Of a stretch of DNA of 64,000 bases, positions 1-8,658 are shown piece after piece; positions within the stretch are counted from its first letter, which is position 1; each line of letters starts with the position of its first letter. The DNA is taken from positions 186,001 through 250,000 of the forward strand of contig JBEVXH010000003.1 in assembly GCA_040506195.1 (NCBI GenBank), read 5' to 3'. The DNA comes from Thiodiazotropha sp040506195 (lineage in GTDB: Bacteria > Pseudomonadota > Gammaproteobacteria > Chromatiales > Chromatiaceae). The translations under genes were made by a program, and so were the position numbers. Below the pieces are notes generated by a model that searched no databases, was not told the origin of the DNA, and was given only the letters and a program-made list of their open reading frames with translations.

Positions 1-1
1 G

Positions 2-523
2 ATATCAATTCCTATCAACATGAAGCTATCTCCGGCCTTCAGTTCACTGGCGAACATGGTGAAGCAACTTGAGATGGCGGGCGCCGACGGCGTGTCGCTG
101 TTCAACCGTTTCTACCAGCCCGACATCAATATCGATAATCTGCGCCTCAGCACCAGTTTGCAGACCTCAACCTCCGCCGAGTCCCTGCTGGCAATGCGCT
201 GGATCGCTATTCTTTATGGCCGCACCCTGCTCTCTCTCGGCGCCACAGGCGGCGTACACACTCCCGAGGATGCCATCAAGCTGCTGCTGGCGGGCGCCGA
301 TGCGGTCCACCTCTGCAGCCTGCTGCTGGAACTGGGTCCCAGGGTAATTCATCCCATCATTTCAGGCATTGAAGCGTGGATGGAAGAGCAGGGATTTGAA
401 TCGATTGACGAGTTTCGCGGCAGGGTCAGTCAGATCAGCGTTGCCGATCCGAGTGCCTTTGAACGGGTCAACTATGTCAACATCATCGACAGCTTCACGC
501 TCAGCCCGGGTGTGCGCGGATAG
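2..523 (+). CDS. Dihydroorotate dehydrogenase-like protein, C-terminal part
   Basis: The reading frame is open from the window edge, so only the C-terminal part is present. The first residues (ISIPINMKLSP) match the strand with the conserved Lys-Leu-Ser-Pro of class 1 dihydroorotate dehydrogenase/PreA-type FMN TIM barrels. Later segments GADGVSLFNRF and GATGGVHTPEDAIKLLLAGADAVHLCS are the substrate- and FMN phosphate-binding loops of that fold. The annotation of such stand-alone homologues is usually dihydroorotate dehydrogenase-like protein; whether it acts in pyrimidine synthesis cannot be decided from this half. Methionine at base 20 is internal, not the start. Confidence 0.75.
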   Translation: MSIPINMKLSPAFSSLANMVKQLEMAGADGVSLFNRFYQPDINIDNLRLSTSLQTSTSAESLLAMRWIAILYGRTLLSLGATGGVHTPEDAIKLLLAGADAVHLCSLLLELGPRVIHPIISGIEAWMEEQGFESIDEFRGRVSQISVADPSAFERVNYVNIIDSFTLSPGVRG

Positions 524-693
524 ATATCAGGAGTTGCAAACCCGATAGCAAAAGCGTCAATAACTCCGATCCGGGTTAGCAGTAATCATCAAGCCCTGAC
601 ATAATAACGGCTGTCCTAGGGCCGGTCCGAAAAGCGTTGACAGGCCCATGTATTCACCGACCCAGACAATAGCTGATGGAAGACTGATCTCTC

Positions 694-1461
694 GTGTCCG
701 ATCTGATTCACTTTGAGCATCCGTTGAACGAAAGGATTCGTACCTTTCTCCGGCTCGAGCATCTGTTTCTTCACGTCGATCATTTCCGCCCGCTGGCGGA
801 CAGCTGGAGTAACCGGGCCGCGATAGACGGCCTGCTCAGTATCATCACGGTCTTCAGCCGCTCGGACCTCAAGACGGAGATTCTCAAAGAGTTGGAACGC
901 CATACCGCAAGCCTGGAACGGGTACGGCAACAGCCCGGTGTAGACATGCAGGCGCTGGGGCAGGTATTGGATGATCTCGAACAGGCGATCCATCAAGTCT
1001 ATCGCATGGATGGGCAGATCGCCCGCAAACTGCGCAACAATGAGTTTCTCACCACCATTCTGCAGCGCAGCAGCATCCCGGGAGGGGGCTGCAATTTCGA
1101 TCTGCCGCAATACCACCACTGGTTGAATCAACCCCATGAGGTCCGTCAAAATCAAATGAGCGAGTGGATGCATGAGCTGCATCCGGTGCGTGAAGCAGTG
1201 GTTTTGTTACTGAACCTGGTTCGCGGCAGTAACCTGCCAACCCGGGAGCGGGCCCTTCAGGGCTTCTTCCAGAAAACCCTCGACAGCTCATCCCCTGCCC
1301 AGTTGATCCGCGTCGGCCTCCCCAGAAACAGCGCCATCTTCACCGAGATCAGCGGCAACAAGCATCGTTTCAGTATCCGCTTTATGGAGGTGCTGGATAC
1401 CGGCAAGCCAGTGCAGACCACGCACGATATCGATTTCCAGCTCACCGCCTGTATCTTTTAA
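694..1461 (+). CDS. zapD: Cell division protein ZapD
   Basis: 255-residue protein starting at GTG. The N-terminus (FEHPLNERIRTFLRLEHLF) and the body match ZapD (DUF1342), which binds the C-terminus of FtsZ and bundles protofilaments at the Z ring in gammaproteobacteria. Length is as expected for the family (about 250 residues). yacG follows 20 bases downstream, the same pairing seen next to coaE/pilD clusters in many gammaproteobacteria. No long competing start fits; the GTG sits just before the conserved N-terminal helix. Confidence 0.93.
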   Translation: MSDLIHFEHPLNERIRTFLRLEHLFLHVDHFRPLADSWSNRAAIDGLLSIITVFSRSDLKTEILKELERHTASLERVRQQPGVDMQALGQVLDDLEQAIHQVYRMDGQIARKLRNNEFLTTILQRSSIPGGGCNFDLPQYHHWLNQPHEVRQNQMSEWMHELHPVREAVVLLLNLVRGSNLPTRERALQGFFQKTLDSSSPAQLIRVGLPRNSAIFTEISGNKHRFSIRFMEVLDTGKPVQTTHDIDFQLTACIF

Positions 1462-1481
1462 GGCCTGTTGACAGCAATCCC

Positions 1482-1673
1482 ATGGGTAAAGAAGATCAGA
1501 GAACCATACCATGCCCCACATGCGGTAAAGCCGTCGTCTGGTCATCGGACTCCGCCTGGCGGCCTTTCTGCAGTGAACGCTGTCGACTCATCGACCTGGG
1601 AGACTGGCTGGATGAGAATCACCGTATTTCGGAACCCCTGGGTGACCACCCGGAGGGTGAGAACGGCAATTAA
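1482..1673 (+). CDS. yacG: DNA gyrase inhibitor YacG
   Basis: 63-residue zinc-binding protein. Four cysteines, C11-x2-C14 and C30-x3-C34, form the YacG zinc site, and the following RLIDLGDWL is the family signature. In E. coli YacG binds GyrB and inhibits gyrase. It lies directly after zapD and is probably cotranscribed. The C-terminal tail is acidic and unstructured, as usual for the family. Confidence 0.93.
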   Translation: MGKEDQRTIPCPTCGKAVVWSSDSAWRPFCSERCRLIDLGDWLDENHRISEPLGDHPEGENGN

Positions 1674-1712
1674 CCACAGCATCCCACCTGACAATCGAAC
1701 AGTCGGCCAGGC

Positions 1713-2375
1713 TCACGAAAGGCGTCGGGCGACCTGCCGGTGCAGCTGATCGGCCTCTTCATACCGGCCCTCGATCTGATCATTCTCCAAGCCATGGTTC
1801 GACAGCATCGATTTCACCTGCTCACAGTGCCACTGGGCCTGATGGAGCTGGTTGCCCTTTAGCTTACGGTTGGCTTCACGCATATGGTAGCCATAAAGGG
1901 TTTCCAGCCGTCGCGTGTCGATCATCTCCAGCAGCCGCTCCCGCTCCTGATCGTTTATCCCCACCAGTAACCTGTCCTCCTTCAGCAGCCACTCGATTTC
2001 CCCCGTCAGCCGTGAAAAACGCTCCACTTTCTGTTCGCTCAAATCGCCTGTTGCGGCGCTCACCGCGGCCTGCTCAACGGCCTGTTGAGCCTGGGCTATC
2101 ATCCCGTCGATACCCTTAAATCCGGCATGGATCGCTTTCACTGCCTGTAAACGCGCAACTATGTCCCGTCGCAAAAGCCGTTCCAGCTCAACCGGTATGG
2201 GCAGGCCAACCATGCGTTGGATAATCCCATCGATCTCTTCCACGCGTTTCAGGATGCGTTGCACATGCTGCCGCCGCTCCTCCACGAAAGCATGATACCG
2301 GTGGGCAATGCTCGCCAGTATCAGGGTGAGGATCAATAATCCTCCGACGGCGAAAAAAATTGTCATCTGATCCAT
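1713..2375 (-). CDS. Membrane-anchored coiled-coil protein, unknown function
   Basis: About 220 residues if the ATG directly before the membrane segment is used; the frame is open to a TTG at 2432. One N-terminal transmembrane helix (MTIFFAVGGLLILTLILAS) is followed by long charged helices rich in Glu, Arg and Gln with heptad character, for example the stretch from HAFVEERR to the end. I recognise no family. It is convergent with zapD-yacG and divergent from the thioredoxin-like gene. Codon use and base composition resemble the neighbours, so it looks native. Confidence 0.6.
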   Translation of the reverse strand: MDQMTIFFAVGGLLILTLILASIAHRYHAFVEERRQHVQRILKRVEEIDGIIQRMVGLPIPVELERLLRRDIVARLQAVKAIHAGFKGIDGMIAQAQQAVEQAAVSAATGDLSEQKVERFSRLTGEIEWLLKEDRLLVGINDQERERLLEMIDTRRLETLYGYHMREANRKLKGNQLHQAQWHCEQVKSMLSNHGLENDQIEGRYEEADQLHRQVARRLS

Positions 2376-2554
2376 CCGCAGACCCATATTTGAAGGATAT
2401 AAGTCATGCCGCCAGAAACAGGGATCTGACAAGCTTTGACTCGTTGTTGCACTGAAAGTAGGCTGTCATTGTATCCGGCCGGACCGGGATCTGTTAACAG
2501 ATCCTGAAAAACTTCTGGTAATCGGTATTTGCAGAGACGAGGTAAACACTCACT

Positions 2555-2926
2555 ATGTCCTGGATAATGATCGTGCTACTGTTGGTTGCAGGTTTTCTCA
2601 TACTTGTGCCGATGCTCAGCTATCTGTCGGCAAAACGCCTGGTCGGCAGAAAGATCGATAGTAATCTGAACGGCAACCGGATGCTCTATTTCTACAGTCA
2701 AAACTGCTCGCCCTGTCGTGCCATGACACCGGTCATCGATCGTTTGGCGAGACAATACGAGGGTATCGTCAAAGTCGATGTCCGTGAAGATCCCGAGACA
2801 AGCAGGATCTTCAATATCAGGGCCACGCCCACACTGGTAATGATGAAAGACAATGTGGTCACGCAGGTCGCTCTGGGAGCGAAAACGGAATCACAATTGG
2901 AGACCATGCTGAAGAAACTCGCCTGA
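2555..2926 (+). CDS. Membrane-anchored thioredoxin-like protein
   Basis: 123 residues. An N-terminal hydrophobic helix (residues 4-22) precedes a thioredoxin fold with active-site C51-S-P-C54 and the cis-proline segment ATPTLVM. The topology suggests a tethered redox domain; with no cleavage motif the side of the membrane is not certain. The stop codon overlaps the start of the next gene (TGATG), so it is translationally coupled to the MBL-fold hydrolase. Confidence 0.82.
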   Translation: MSWIMIVLLLVAGFLILVPMLSYLSAKRLVGRKIDSNLNGNRMLYFYSQNCSPCRAMTPVIDRLARQYEGIVKVDVREDPETSRIFNIRATPTLVMMKDNVVTQVALGAKTESQLETMLKKLA

Positions 2927-3564
2927 TGCACTATAAAATCATTCCCGTCACCCCTTTCCAACAGAACTGCACCCTATTCTGGTGTGACAAGACCCGCAAT
3001 GCAGCCATCATCGATCCGGGCGGCGATACCAGGCTGATCGTGGATCAGCTCAACGCACTAGAACTCGTTCCCGAGCGTATCCTGCTCACCCATGGTCATC
3101 TCGACCATGCCGGCGGCGCCGGGGAACTGGCCCGGATGCTGAATCTGCCGATAATCGGGCCGCATCGTGAAGATGCCTTCCTGCTGGATAATATGCAGCA
3201 GCAAGCCGCCATGTTCGGATTTGGCGGCAGTACCGCCTGTCAACCCGACCAGTGGCTGGACCAGGGAGATGAAATCACCGTCGGGGATGAGCATCTGGAG
3301 GTCCATCACTGCCCTGGCCACACACCGGGACATGTGGTCTTCTTTCATCGCGCCTCGCAAACAGCCCAGGTCGGGGACGTGCTTTTCAACGGTTCCATCG
3401 GTCGCACCGATTTTCCCCGCGGAGACTACGCCACCCTCATCCACTCGATCCGCAATCGCCTGTGGCCGCTGGGTGACGGAGTGAGATTCATACCCGGGCA
3501 TGGCCCGGAATCCACTTTCGGCGAAGAGCGACGCAGCAATCCCTTTGTCTGCGACGGTTGCTAG
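2926..3564 (+). CDS. MBL-fold metallo-hydrolase (glyoxalase II / YcbL-like)
   Basis: 212 residues. The metal-binding motif T-H56-G-H58-L-D60-H61 is complete, followed by HCPGHTPGH, the bridging Asp in VGDVLFNGSIGRTDF and a final His in FIPGHGPES. Length and motif pattern match YcbL, a short glyoxalase II-type thioesterase lacking the long C-terminal substrate-binding domain of GloB. Probable role is hydrolysis of S-acyl glutathione or related thioesters. Overlaps the preceding thioredoxin-like gene by one base. Confidence 0.85.
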   Translation: MHYKIIPVTPFQQNCTLFWCDKTRNAAIIDPGGDTRLIVDQLNALELVPERILLTHGHLDHAGGAGELARMLNLPIIGPHREDAFLLDNMQQQAAMFGFGGSTACQPDQWLDQGDEITVGDEHLEVHHCPGHTPGHVVFFHRASQTAQVGDVLFNGSIGRTDFPRGDYATLIHSIRNRLWPLGDGVRFIPGHGPESTFGEERRSNPFVCDGC

Positions 3565-3584
3565 GGCCTGTTAACCCTAATCCA
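3562..3584 (+). repeat. Intergenic repeat, GGGCCTGTTAAC family
   Basis: Copy of a short repeated sequence beginning TAGGGCCTGTTAAC. Related copies start near 1462, 34991 and 45962, and an inverted one ends at 36116. All lie at the ends of genes. No transposase is associated. Confidence 0.6.
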
Positions 3585-3733
3585 CTCGGCCCAGCTGATT
3601 GGATGGCTGCGGGTCATGTCACCGCCTGCCGGGCTCCCCCGCTTTGAACAGAACTTAGGGTGATTTATCAACACCCCATTCTAACTCCCCGAATCTTAAA
3701 ACGGCTCTAATCTGAAGAAGATTTCACGGGCAA

Positions 3734-3747
3734 TTGACCTGGGTCAA
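3734..3747 (+). promoter_or_regulatory. FNR/Dnr-type box upstream of nrdD
   Basis: TTGACCTGGGTCAA is a perfect palindrome resembling the FNR consensus (TTGAT-N4-ATCAA). It lies 95 bases before nrdD, whose anaerobic role makes FNR activation expected. An FNR-like regulator with the matching ESxSR recognition helix is encoded at 36312-37034. Confidence 0.7.
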
Positions 3748-3762
3748 GTATTTACCTTGAAA

Positions 3763-3809
3763 GCACAATATATAGTGTTTTACTTCATATACACCGCTAC
3801 ATATAGTGC
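3763..3809 (+). promoter_or_regulatory. Paired NrdR boxes upstream of nrdD
   Basis: Two 16-bp sites, GCACAATATATAGTGT (3763-3778) and CCGCTACATATAGTGC (3794-3809), sit exactly 31 bp apart. This matches the NrdR repressor arrangement of two boxes separated by about three helical turns. A similar pair precedes nrdA. Confidence 0.82.
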
Positions 3810-3841
3810 TTTAAAATAAATCACCTGGAGGGTCACCGATC

Positions 3842-5887
3842 ATGCATGCCCACGCCTTGAAGAGAGAATCCTGGCTGCCCGCCAAGGTCACCAAGCGCGA
3901 TGGCGCTGAGGTCGATTTCAATAGCGACAAGATACAAAACGCCATCCTCAAGGCGGGTGAAGCCAGCGGCGAATTCAGTGGTGACGAGGCCGGTTTGCTG
4001 ACCGCCCATGTAATCAAGGTGTTGAGCCATACAGGCTACCGGGAAATGATCCCTAGCATCGAACGTATCCAGGATATCGTCGAGCAGGTACTGATCAGCG
4101 CCAACCACCTGAAGACAGCCCGCGCCTATATCGTCTATCGCGAACAACACAAAAAGCTGAGGGAAGACCGCCGCACCCTGCTGGATGTCAGCGCCTCTGT
4201 CAGCGAATATCTGCAGCGCACCGACTGGCGGGTCTCCGCGAACGCGAACCAAGGCTACTCCCTGGGTGGATTGATCCTCAACGCCTCCGGCAAGATGATC
4301 GCCAACTACTGGCTCAATCATGTCTATCCCCCTGAGATCGGCGAAGCCCACCGCACGGCTGATATACATATCCACGACCTCGACATGCTCGCCGGCTATT
4401 GCGCAGGCTGGTCCCTGCGCACCCTGTTGCACGAAGGCTTGAACGGGGTGCCCGGCAAGGTGGAGTCCGCGCCGCCAAAACACATGAGCAGCGCCGTCGG
4501 CCAGATCGTCAACTTTCTCGGTACCCTGCAGAATGAATGGGCCGGCGCACAGGCCTTCAGCTCATTCGACACCTACATGGCGCCCTTCGTGCGCAAAGAC
4601 AACCTCAGCTATGAGCAGGTCCATCAGGCCATACAGGAGTTGATCTACAACCTCAATGTTCCCTCACGTTGGGGTACCCAGACCCCGTTCACCAATCTGA
4701 CCTTCGACTGGGTCTGTCCCGAGGACCTGCGTCACCAGGTCCCCGTCATCGGCGGCCGGGAGATGCCCTTCTGTTACGGCGACCTGCAGCATGAGATGGA
4801 CCTGATCAACCGCGCCTATATCGAGGTAATGACGGCCGGGGATGCGAAAGGCCGGGTCTTCACCTTTCCCATACCCACCTACAACATCACTCCCGACTTT
4901 CCCTGGGAGAGTGAAAACGCCAGGCGGCTGTTCAGGATGACGGCGAAATATGGTCTGCCCTATTTCCAGAACTTCCTGAATTCCGAATTGAGTCCGAACA
5001 TGGTGCGCTCCATGTGCTGTCGCCTGCAACTCGATTTGCGGGAATTGTTGAAGCGGGGCAACGGGCTCTTCGGCTCGGCGGAACAGACCGGTTCATTGGG
5101 TGTGGTAACCCTCAACTGCGCGCGCCTGGGGTATCTCTACGCCGGCGATGAGGCTGCCCTGACGGCAAGAGTGGATGAACTCCTGAGACTGGCGCGCAAC
5201 AGTCTCGAGATCAAGCGCAAGGTGATACAGCGCCATATGGACGCCGGGCTATTCCCCTACACAAAACGCTATCTGGGCACCTTGAGAAATCACTTCTCCA
5301 CCCTCGGCGTCAACGGTATCAACGAGATGATCCGTAACTTCACGGACGACCGGGAGGACATCACCACGGCCGAAGGTAAAAATTTCGCCCACCGCTTCCT
5401 CGACCATATACGCCGGGCCATGGTGACGTTTCAGGAGGAGACGGGCAATCTCTACAACTTGGAGGCGACACCTGCGGAGGGGACCACCTACCGCTTCGCC
5501 AAGGAGGACAGAAAACGCTATCCGGACATTCTGCAGGCGGGAAGTGTAGAAAAACCCTACTACACCAACTCATCCCAGCTGCCGGTGGGCTTTACCGACG
5601 ACCCCTTCGCCGCACTGCAGCACCAGGAGCCGCTGCAGCAAAAATATACCGGCGGCACCGTGCTGCATCTCTATATGAATGAGCGGATCAGCAGCGACGA
5701 GGCGTGTGCAAAACTGATCAGGCGCGCGCTGCAGAGTTTCCGCATACCTTACTTGACCATCACACCGACGTTCTCCATCTGCCCGCGACACGGCTATCTG
5801 AATGGAGAGCACGAATTCTGTCCCAAATGCGATCACGAACTCATACTGCGCAAACAACAGGAGATCAACCATGCATCACACCATTGA
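3842..5887 (+). CDS. nrdD: Anaerobic (class III) ribonucleoside-triphosphate reductase, catalytic part
   Basis: 681 residues. Residues from about 13 to 105 form an ATP-cone (VTKRDGAEVDFNSDKIQNAI), the allosteric activity domain. The ten-stranded barrel follows, with the RSMCCRLQL cysteine loop expected for the thiyl radical. Near the C-terminus a zinc-binding knuckle is visible (CPRHGYLNGEHEFCPKC). The protein then stops: the glycyl-radical loop normally found after this knuckle is missing here and is encoded by the next, overlapping ORF. The start has a strong GGAGG ribosome site. Upstream are an FNR-type box and paired NrdR boxes. Confidence 0.93.
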   Translation: MHAHALKRESWLPAKVTKRDGAEVDFNSDKIQNAILKAGEASGEFSGDEAGLLTAHVIKVLSHTGYREMIPSIERIQDIVEQVLISANHLKTARAYIVYREQHKKLREDRRTLLDVSASVSEYLQRTDWRVSANANQGYSLGGLILNASGKMIANYWLNHVYPPEIGEAHRTADIHIHDLDMLAGYCAGWSLRTLLHEGLNGVPGKVESAPPKHMSSAVGQIVNFLGTLQNEWAGAQAFSSFDTYMAPFVRKDNLSYEQVHQAIQELIYNLNVPSRWGTQTPFTNLTFDWVCPEDLRHQVPVIGGREMPFCYGDLQHEMDLINRAYIEVMTAGDAKGRVFTFPIPTYNITPDFPWESENARRLFRMTAKYGLPYFQNFLNSELSPNMVRSMCCRLQLDLRELLKRGNGLFGSAEQTGSLGVVTLNCARLGYLYAGDEAALTARVDELLRLARNSLEIKRKVIQRHMDAGLFPYTKRYLGTLRNHFSTLGVNGINEMIRNFTDDREDITTAEGKNFAHRFLDHIRRAMVTFQEETGNLYNLEATPAEGTTYRFAKEDRKRYPDILQAGSVEKPYYTNSSQLPVGFTDDPFAALQHQEPLQQKYTGGTVLHLYMNERISSDEACAKLIRRALQSFRIPYLTITPTFSICPRHGYLNGEHEFCPKCDHELILRKQQEINHASHH

Positions 5888-6074
5888 ACTGAAAGATGAG
5901 GAACGCACCCGTTGCGAGATCTGGACACGGGTGATGGGCTACCACCGCCCCATCTCCGCATTCAATCCCGGCAAACAGTCGGAGCAGGCGGAGCGCCGCT
6001 ACTTCGTTCAGGCCCGGACCTCCGCCTCGCCCCATTTCTCCATGGACGAAGAAACGGCGGACATCGGCAACTGA
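5871..6074 (+). CDS. Separate glycyl-radical domain of class III ribonucleotide reductase
   Basis: 67 residues, overlapping the end of nrdD by 17 bases in another frame. The segment RVMGYHRPISAFNPGKQSE matches the C-terminal glycyl-radical loop of NrdD proteins (RVxGYxxPxxxxNxGKxxE), where the Gly is the radical site activated by NrdG. It has its own good ribosome site (GGAG, 7 bases before the ATG), so it appears to be translated independently and not by frameshifting. It would have to dock into the NrdD barrel. The alternative is an ancestral frameshift that became fixed with a new start. Confidence 0.78.
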   Translation: MHHTIELKDEERTRCEIWTRVMGYHRPISAFNPGKQSEQAERRYFVQARTSASPHFSMDEETADIGN

Positions 6075-6076
6075 TC

Positions 6077-6709
6077 ATGCCGGGCGAAGCGCTTCGGGTG
6101 GGGGGATTGACCCCCATGACCACCATCGACTTCCCGGGTCATCTGGCGGCCGTGGTGTACTGTCAGGGATGCCCTATGCGTTGCCACTACTGTCACAACC
6201 CGGAGCTGCTGCCGCGACGAAACGACAATCAGCCACCCTGGAAAGAGATTCTCGAATTTCTCTCTGTCCGTATCGGTTTACTGGATGGAGTCGTGTTCAG
6301 CGGCGGTGAACCGACGCTCCAGCGATCGATCGGACAGGCCGTCAGAGATATTAAATCGATGGGTTATCTGGTCGGCCTCCACACGGCGGGTATCTATCCA
6401 GAACGCTTCGAGCAACTGCTGCCGCTGATCGATTGGGTGGGACTGGATATCAAGGCCCTGGCGGAAGATTATCCCGCGCTGACCGGGGCGCGCCGTTCCG
6501 GGAAGTCGGCCTGGCGCTCCGCCCGCCTGTTGGCCGCCAGCGGCGTGCCCCATGAGATAAGGACCACACTTTTTCCCGCCATCGACAATTCCGGCTACCG
6601 GAACCGCCTCCGAGGGGAACTCATGGCGCTGGGAGAGATCAATCATAAGTGGCAGACTTATAGGCATTTGCCGCAAGAACGCCCAATCCAACAAGTCAGT
6701 TGGAGCTAG
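6077..6709 (+). CDS. nrdG: Anaerobic ribonucleotide reductase activating protein (radical SAM)
   Basis: 210 residues. The radical SAM cluster motif C32-PMR-C36-HY-C39 and the SAM-binding FSGGEPT are both present. The protein would use S-adenosylmethionine and a [4Fe-4S] cluster to generate the glycyl radical on the small upstream ORF. It starts two bases after that ORF ends, indicating one operon nrdD-glycyl domain-nrdG. It is longer than E. coli NrdG (154 residues) and resembles the larger NrdG type that pairs with such reductases. Confidence 0.92.
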   Translation: MPGEALRVGGLTPMTTIDFPGHLAAVVYCQGCPMRCHYCHNPELLPRRNDNQPPWKEILEFLSVRIGLLDGVVFSGGEPTLQRSIGQAVRDIKSMGYLVGLHTAGIYPERFEQLLPLIDWVGLDIKALAEDYPALTGARRSGKSAWRSARLLAASGVPHEIRTTLFPAIDNSGYRNRLRGELMALGEINHKWQTYRHLPQERPIQQVSWS

Positions 6710-6892
6710 ATTAGTTCCTACTAATAATGTCACATGCAATTGTTTACAGAGTATTTTTTGCATTGACATTCGACTTGACGTAACATCCCCCCGTCAAGAA
6801 AAATAACCCGGCCTAACAGGAAGTAGACGGGATAGCTACAAACGACACAAGGAATACAGAACGTTTTCCTTGCAGAATTTCGAGGGTGGAGT

Positions 6893-7459
6893 ATGTTCAG
6901 ACAGCATGCTGGCTACAGGTCCGCGGGTAAAATCTCTATCATCCTAGCGGGCATAATTTTCATTGGTGGTATCATCTTTTCCGGTCTGTTCAGTATGGGC
7001 CTCGCGTTCACCAATGAAATGGATTTCTGTACCTCCTGTCACTCCATGAAAGTCAACCTGGAAGAGTTCAAGGAGACTGTTCACTACAAGAATGCTTCCG
7101 GCGTGCAGGCCACCTGTGCGGACTGCCATGTACCCAAGCCATTCATCCCCAAGATGATCGCAAAGGTGATGGCCGCAAAGGATGTCTATCACGAGATCAT
7201 GGGCACCATCGACACCAAGGAAAAGTATGAGGCCCTCCGCTGGGATATGGCGACCAGGGTCTGGGAGAAGATGCGCGCTTCCGACTCCCGTGAGTGCCGC
7301 TCCTGCCATGAGTTTACCAATATGGACCTGAGCGAGCAGGATCGCAGTGCCCGCAAACGCCACCCGAAGGCAATGGATGAGGGCAAGGCCTGTATCGATT
7401 GTCATAAGGGCGTCGCGCACGAGGAGCCGGACGAACCGGATGCGGATGATGAGTCCTAA
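6893..7459 (+). CDS. NapC/NirT-family tetraheme cytochrome c
   Basis: 188 residues: one N-terminal membrane anchor (residues 14-38) and four CxxCH heme sites at C46, C75, C135 and C167. The spacing and the EMDFCTSCHSM segment match the NapC/NirT quinol dehydrogenase family, which passes electrons from the quinol pool to periplasmic reductases. No napAB or nirS lies adjacent; the partner could be a periplasmic cytochrome encoded downstream. Upstream, at 6774-6798, CTTGACG and CGTCAAG form an inverted repeat with an 11-base spacer that may be an operator. A short weak hairpin follows the stop codon. Confidence 0.88.
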   Translation: MFRQHAGYRSAGKISIILAGIIFIGGIIFSGLFSMGLAFTNEMDFCTSCHSMKVNLEEFKETVHYKNASGVQATCADCHVPKPFIPKMIAKVMAAKDVYHEIMGTIDTKEKYEALRWDMATRVWEKMRASDSRECRSCHEFTNMDLSEQDRSARKRHPKAMDEGKACIDCHKGVAHEEPDEPDADDES

Positions 7460-7538
7460 CCGCTCTTGAAGCGGGTTTGATATAATTCACCAGCTTTGCT
7501 CAATGAAATATGAAGTTAAGTCTCTTGACAGGAAAGCA

Positions 7539-8471
7539 ATGAAATACACCAGACTGCTCCTTGCGACCATTGTGCTGCTTTTAATGTCGCCCCTGTATGG
7601 TGGTGATAAAAAGGACGAGAAAGATCTGCGCTTGGCTGCCAGCATCGGTGATGTCGAAACCATAACCGCCCTGTTGGACAGGGGTATCCCGGTCGATACG
7701 GCAAACAAGTTCGGAAAAACCGCGCTGATGATGGCTGTCGAGAACGACAATTTCGAGAGCGTGGTGGTACTGCTGAACCGGGGTGCGGATGTGAACGCGC
7801 GGACCATAGCGGGCTGTTCGGCTTTGACATTCGCCGCCGAGAACGGCCATCCCGCCCTGACGGCCATGCTGCTGGAACGTGGCGCCAATCTGCATGATCG
7901 CACACGCGCCGGCTGGGATTCGCTGATGATCGCATCGCGCTACGGCATTACGGACATGGTTGAACAACTGCTGTTCAAGGGCGCCGATCCCAAGGCCTCG
8001 GACAAGCATGGTCACAATGCCTTGATGATGGCGGCGGAGAAAGGACATGCCGACACCGCCGCCATGCTCCTGAAGCATGGCGCAGAGATTGAAAGCCGGG
8101 ATAAGAATGGCTCCACGGCATTGATACTTGCCGCCGACAGCGGCAACAACAGTACGGTTACGGTGCTTATCGACCACAATGCCAATCTCGACGCCAAAGA
8201 CAATGACGGCGCTACCGCCCTGATCTGGGCTGTGGGACAGGATAGGCTCGAGGCCACACGCTTGCTGCTCGAGGCCGGCGCCGATGTCAACCTGGCGGAT
8301 ACGGACGGCATCACACCGCTGATGGAAGCCGCCCGTAAAGGTTCAGAGCCGATGGTTAAGCTACTGCTCAAACACGGCGCAAACAAAATGAATAAAGACA
8401 ATGAGGGCCATACTGCCCTGGACATCGCTGAAAAGAAAAAGCATGTCGAGGTTGCGGGCCTTCTAAAATAA
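7539..8471 (+). CDS. Exported ankyrin-repeat protein
   Basis: 310 residues from the ATG chosen here, which has an AGGAAAG ribosome site and exposes a signal peptide (MKYTRLLLATIVLLLMSPLYG). The frame is open 12 codons further upstream. The rest is about eight ankyrin repeats of 33 residues (for example GADVNARTIAGCSALTFAAENGH). Repeats fill the protein, so it is probably a periplasmic or outer-membrane-facing interaction scaffold. It lies between the tetraheme cytochrome and fccAB on the same strand; periplasmic ankyrin proteins such as AnkB are known to protect against peroxide in other bacteria, but the role here is not shown. Confidence 0.85.
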   Translation: MKYTRLLLATIVLLLMSPLYGGDKKDEKDLRLAASIGDVETITALLDRGIPVDTANKFGKTALMMAVENDNFESVVVLLNRGADVNARTIAGCSALTFAAENGHPALTAMLLERGANLHDRTRAGWDSLMIASRYGITDMVEQLLFKGADPKASDKHGHNALMMAAEKGHADTAAMLLKHGAEIESRDKNGSTALILAADSGNNSTVTVLIDHNANLDAKDNDGATALIWAVGQDRLEATRLLLEAGADVNLADTDGITPLMEAARKGSEPMVKLLLKHGANKMNKDNEGHTALDIAEKKKHVEVAGLLK

Positions 8472-8658
8472 AAAAGGGCATTGCCCAGGTGGGGGAAGAA
8501 TTTCCCGATATTTGCCTCTCTCGAGGCGTGGAGGATACCCATCTGAGTCTACTGCAACAGGAACAGTTCCAATCGCTGCTCCGGTTCATACGACAGGGCG
8601 CACTTTGCACCCTGATCTAAAATAATGTAAGCCTGTTTTCAATACCAAAGGAGGTAAC

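Noticed and set aside
8489..8620. 43-codon GTG ORF between the ankyrin gene and fccA
   Set aside because: The translation looks protein-like (LLQQEQFQSLLRFIRQGAL), but there is no ribosome site or ATG; possibly a remnant of a lost gene.
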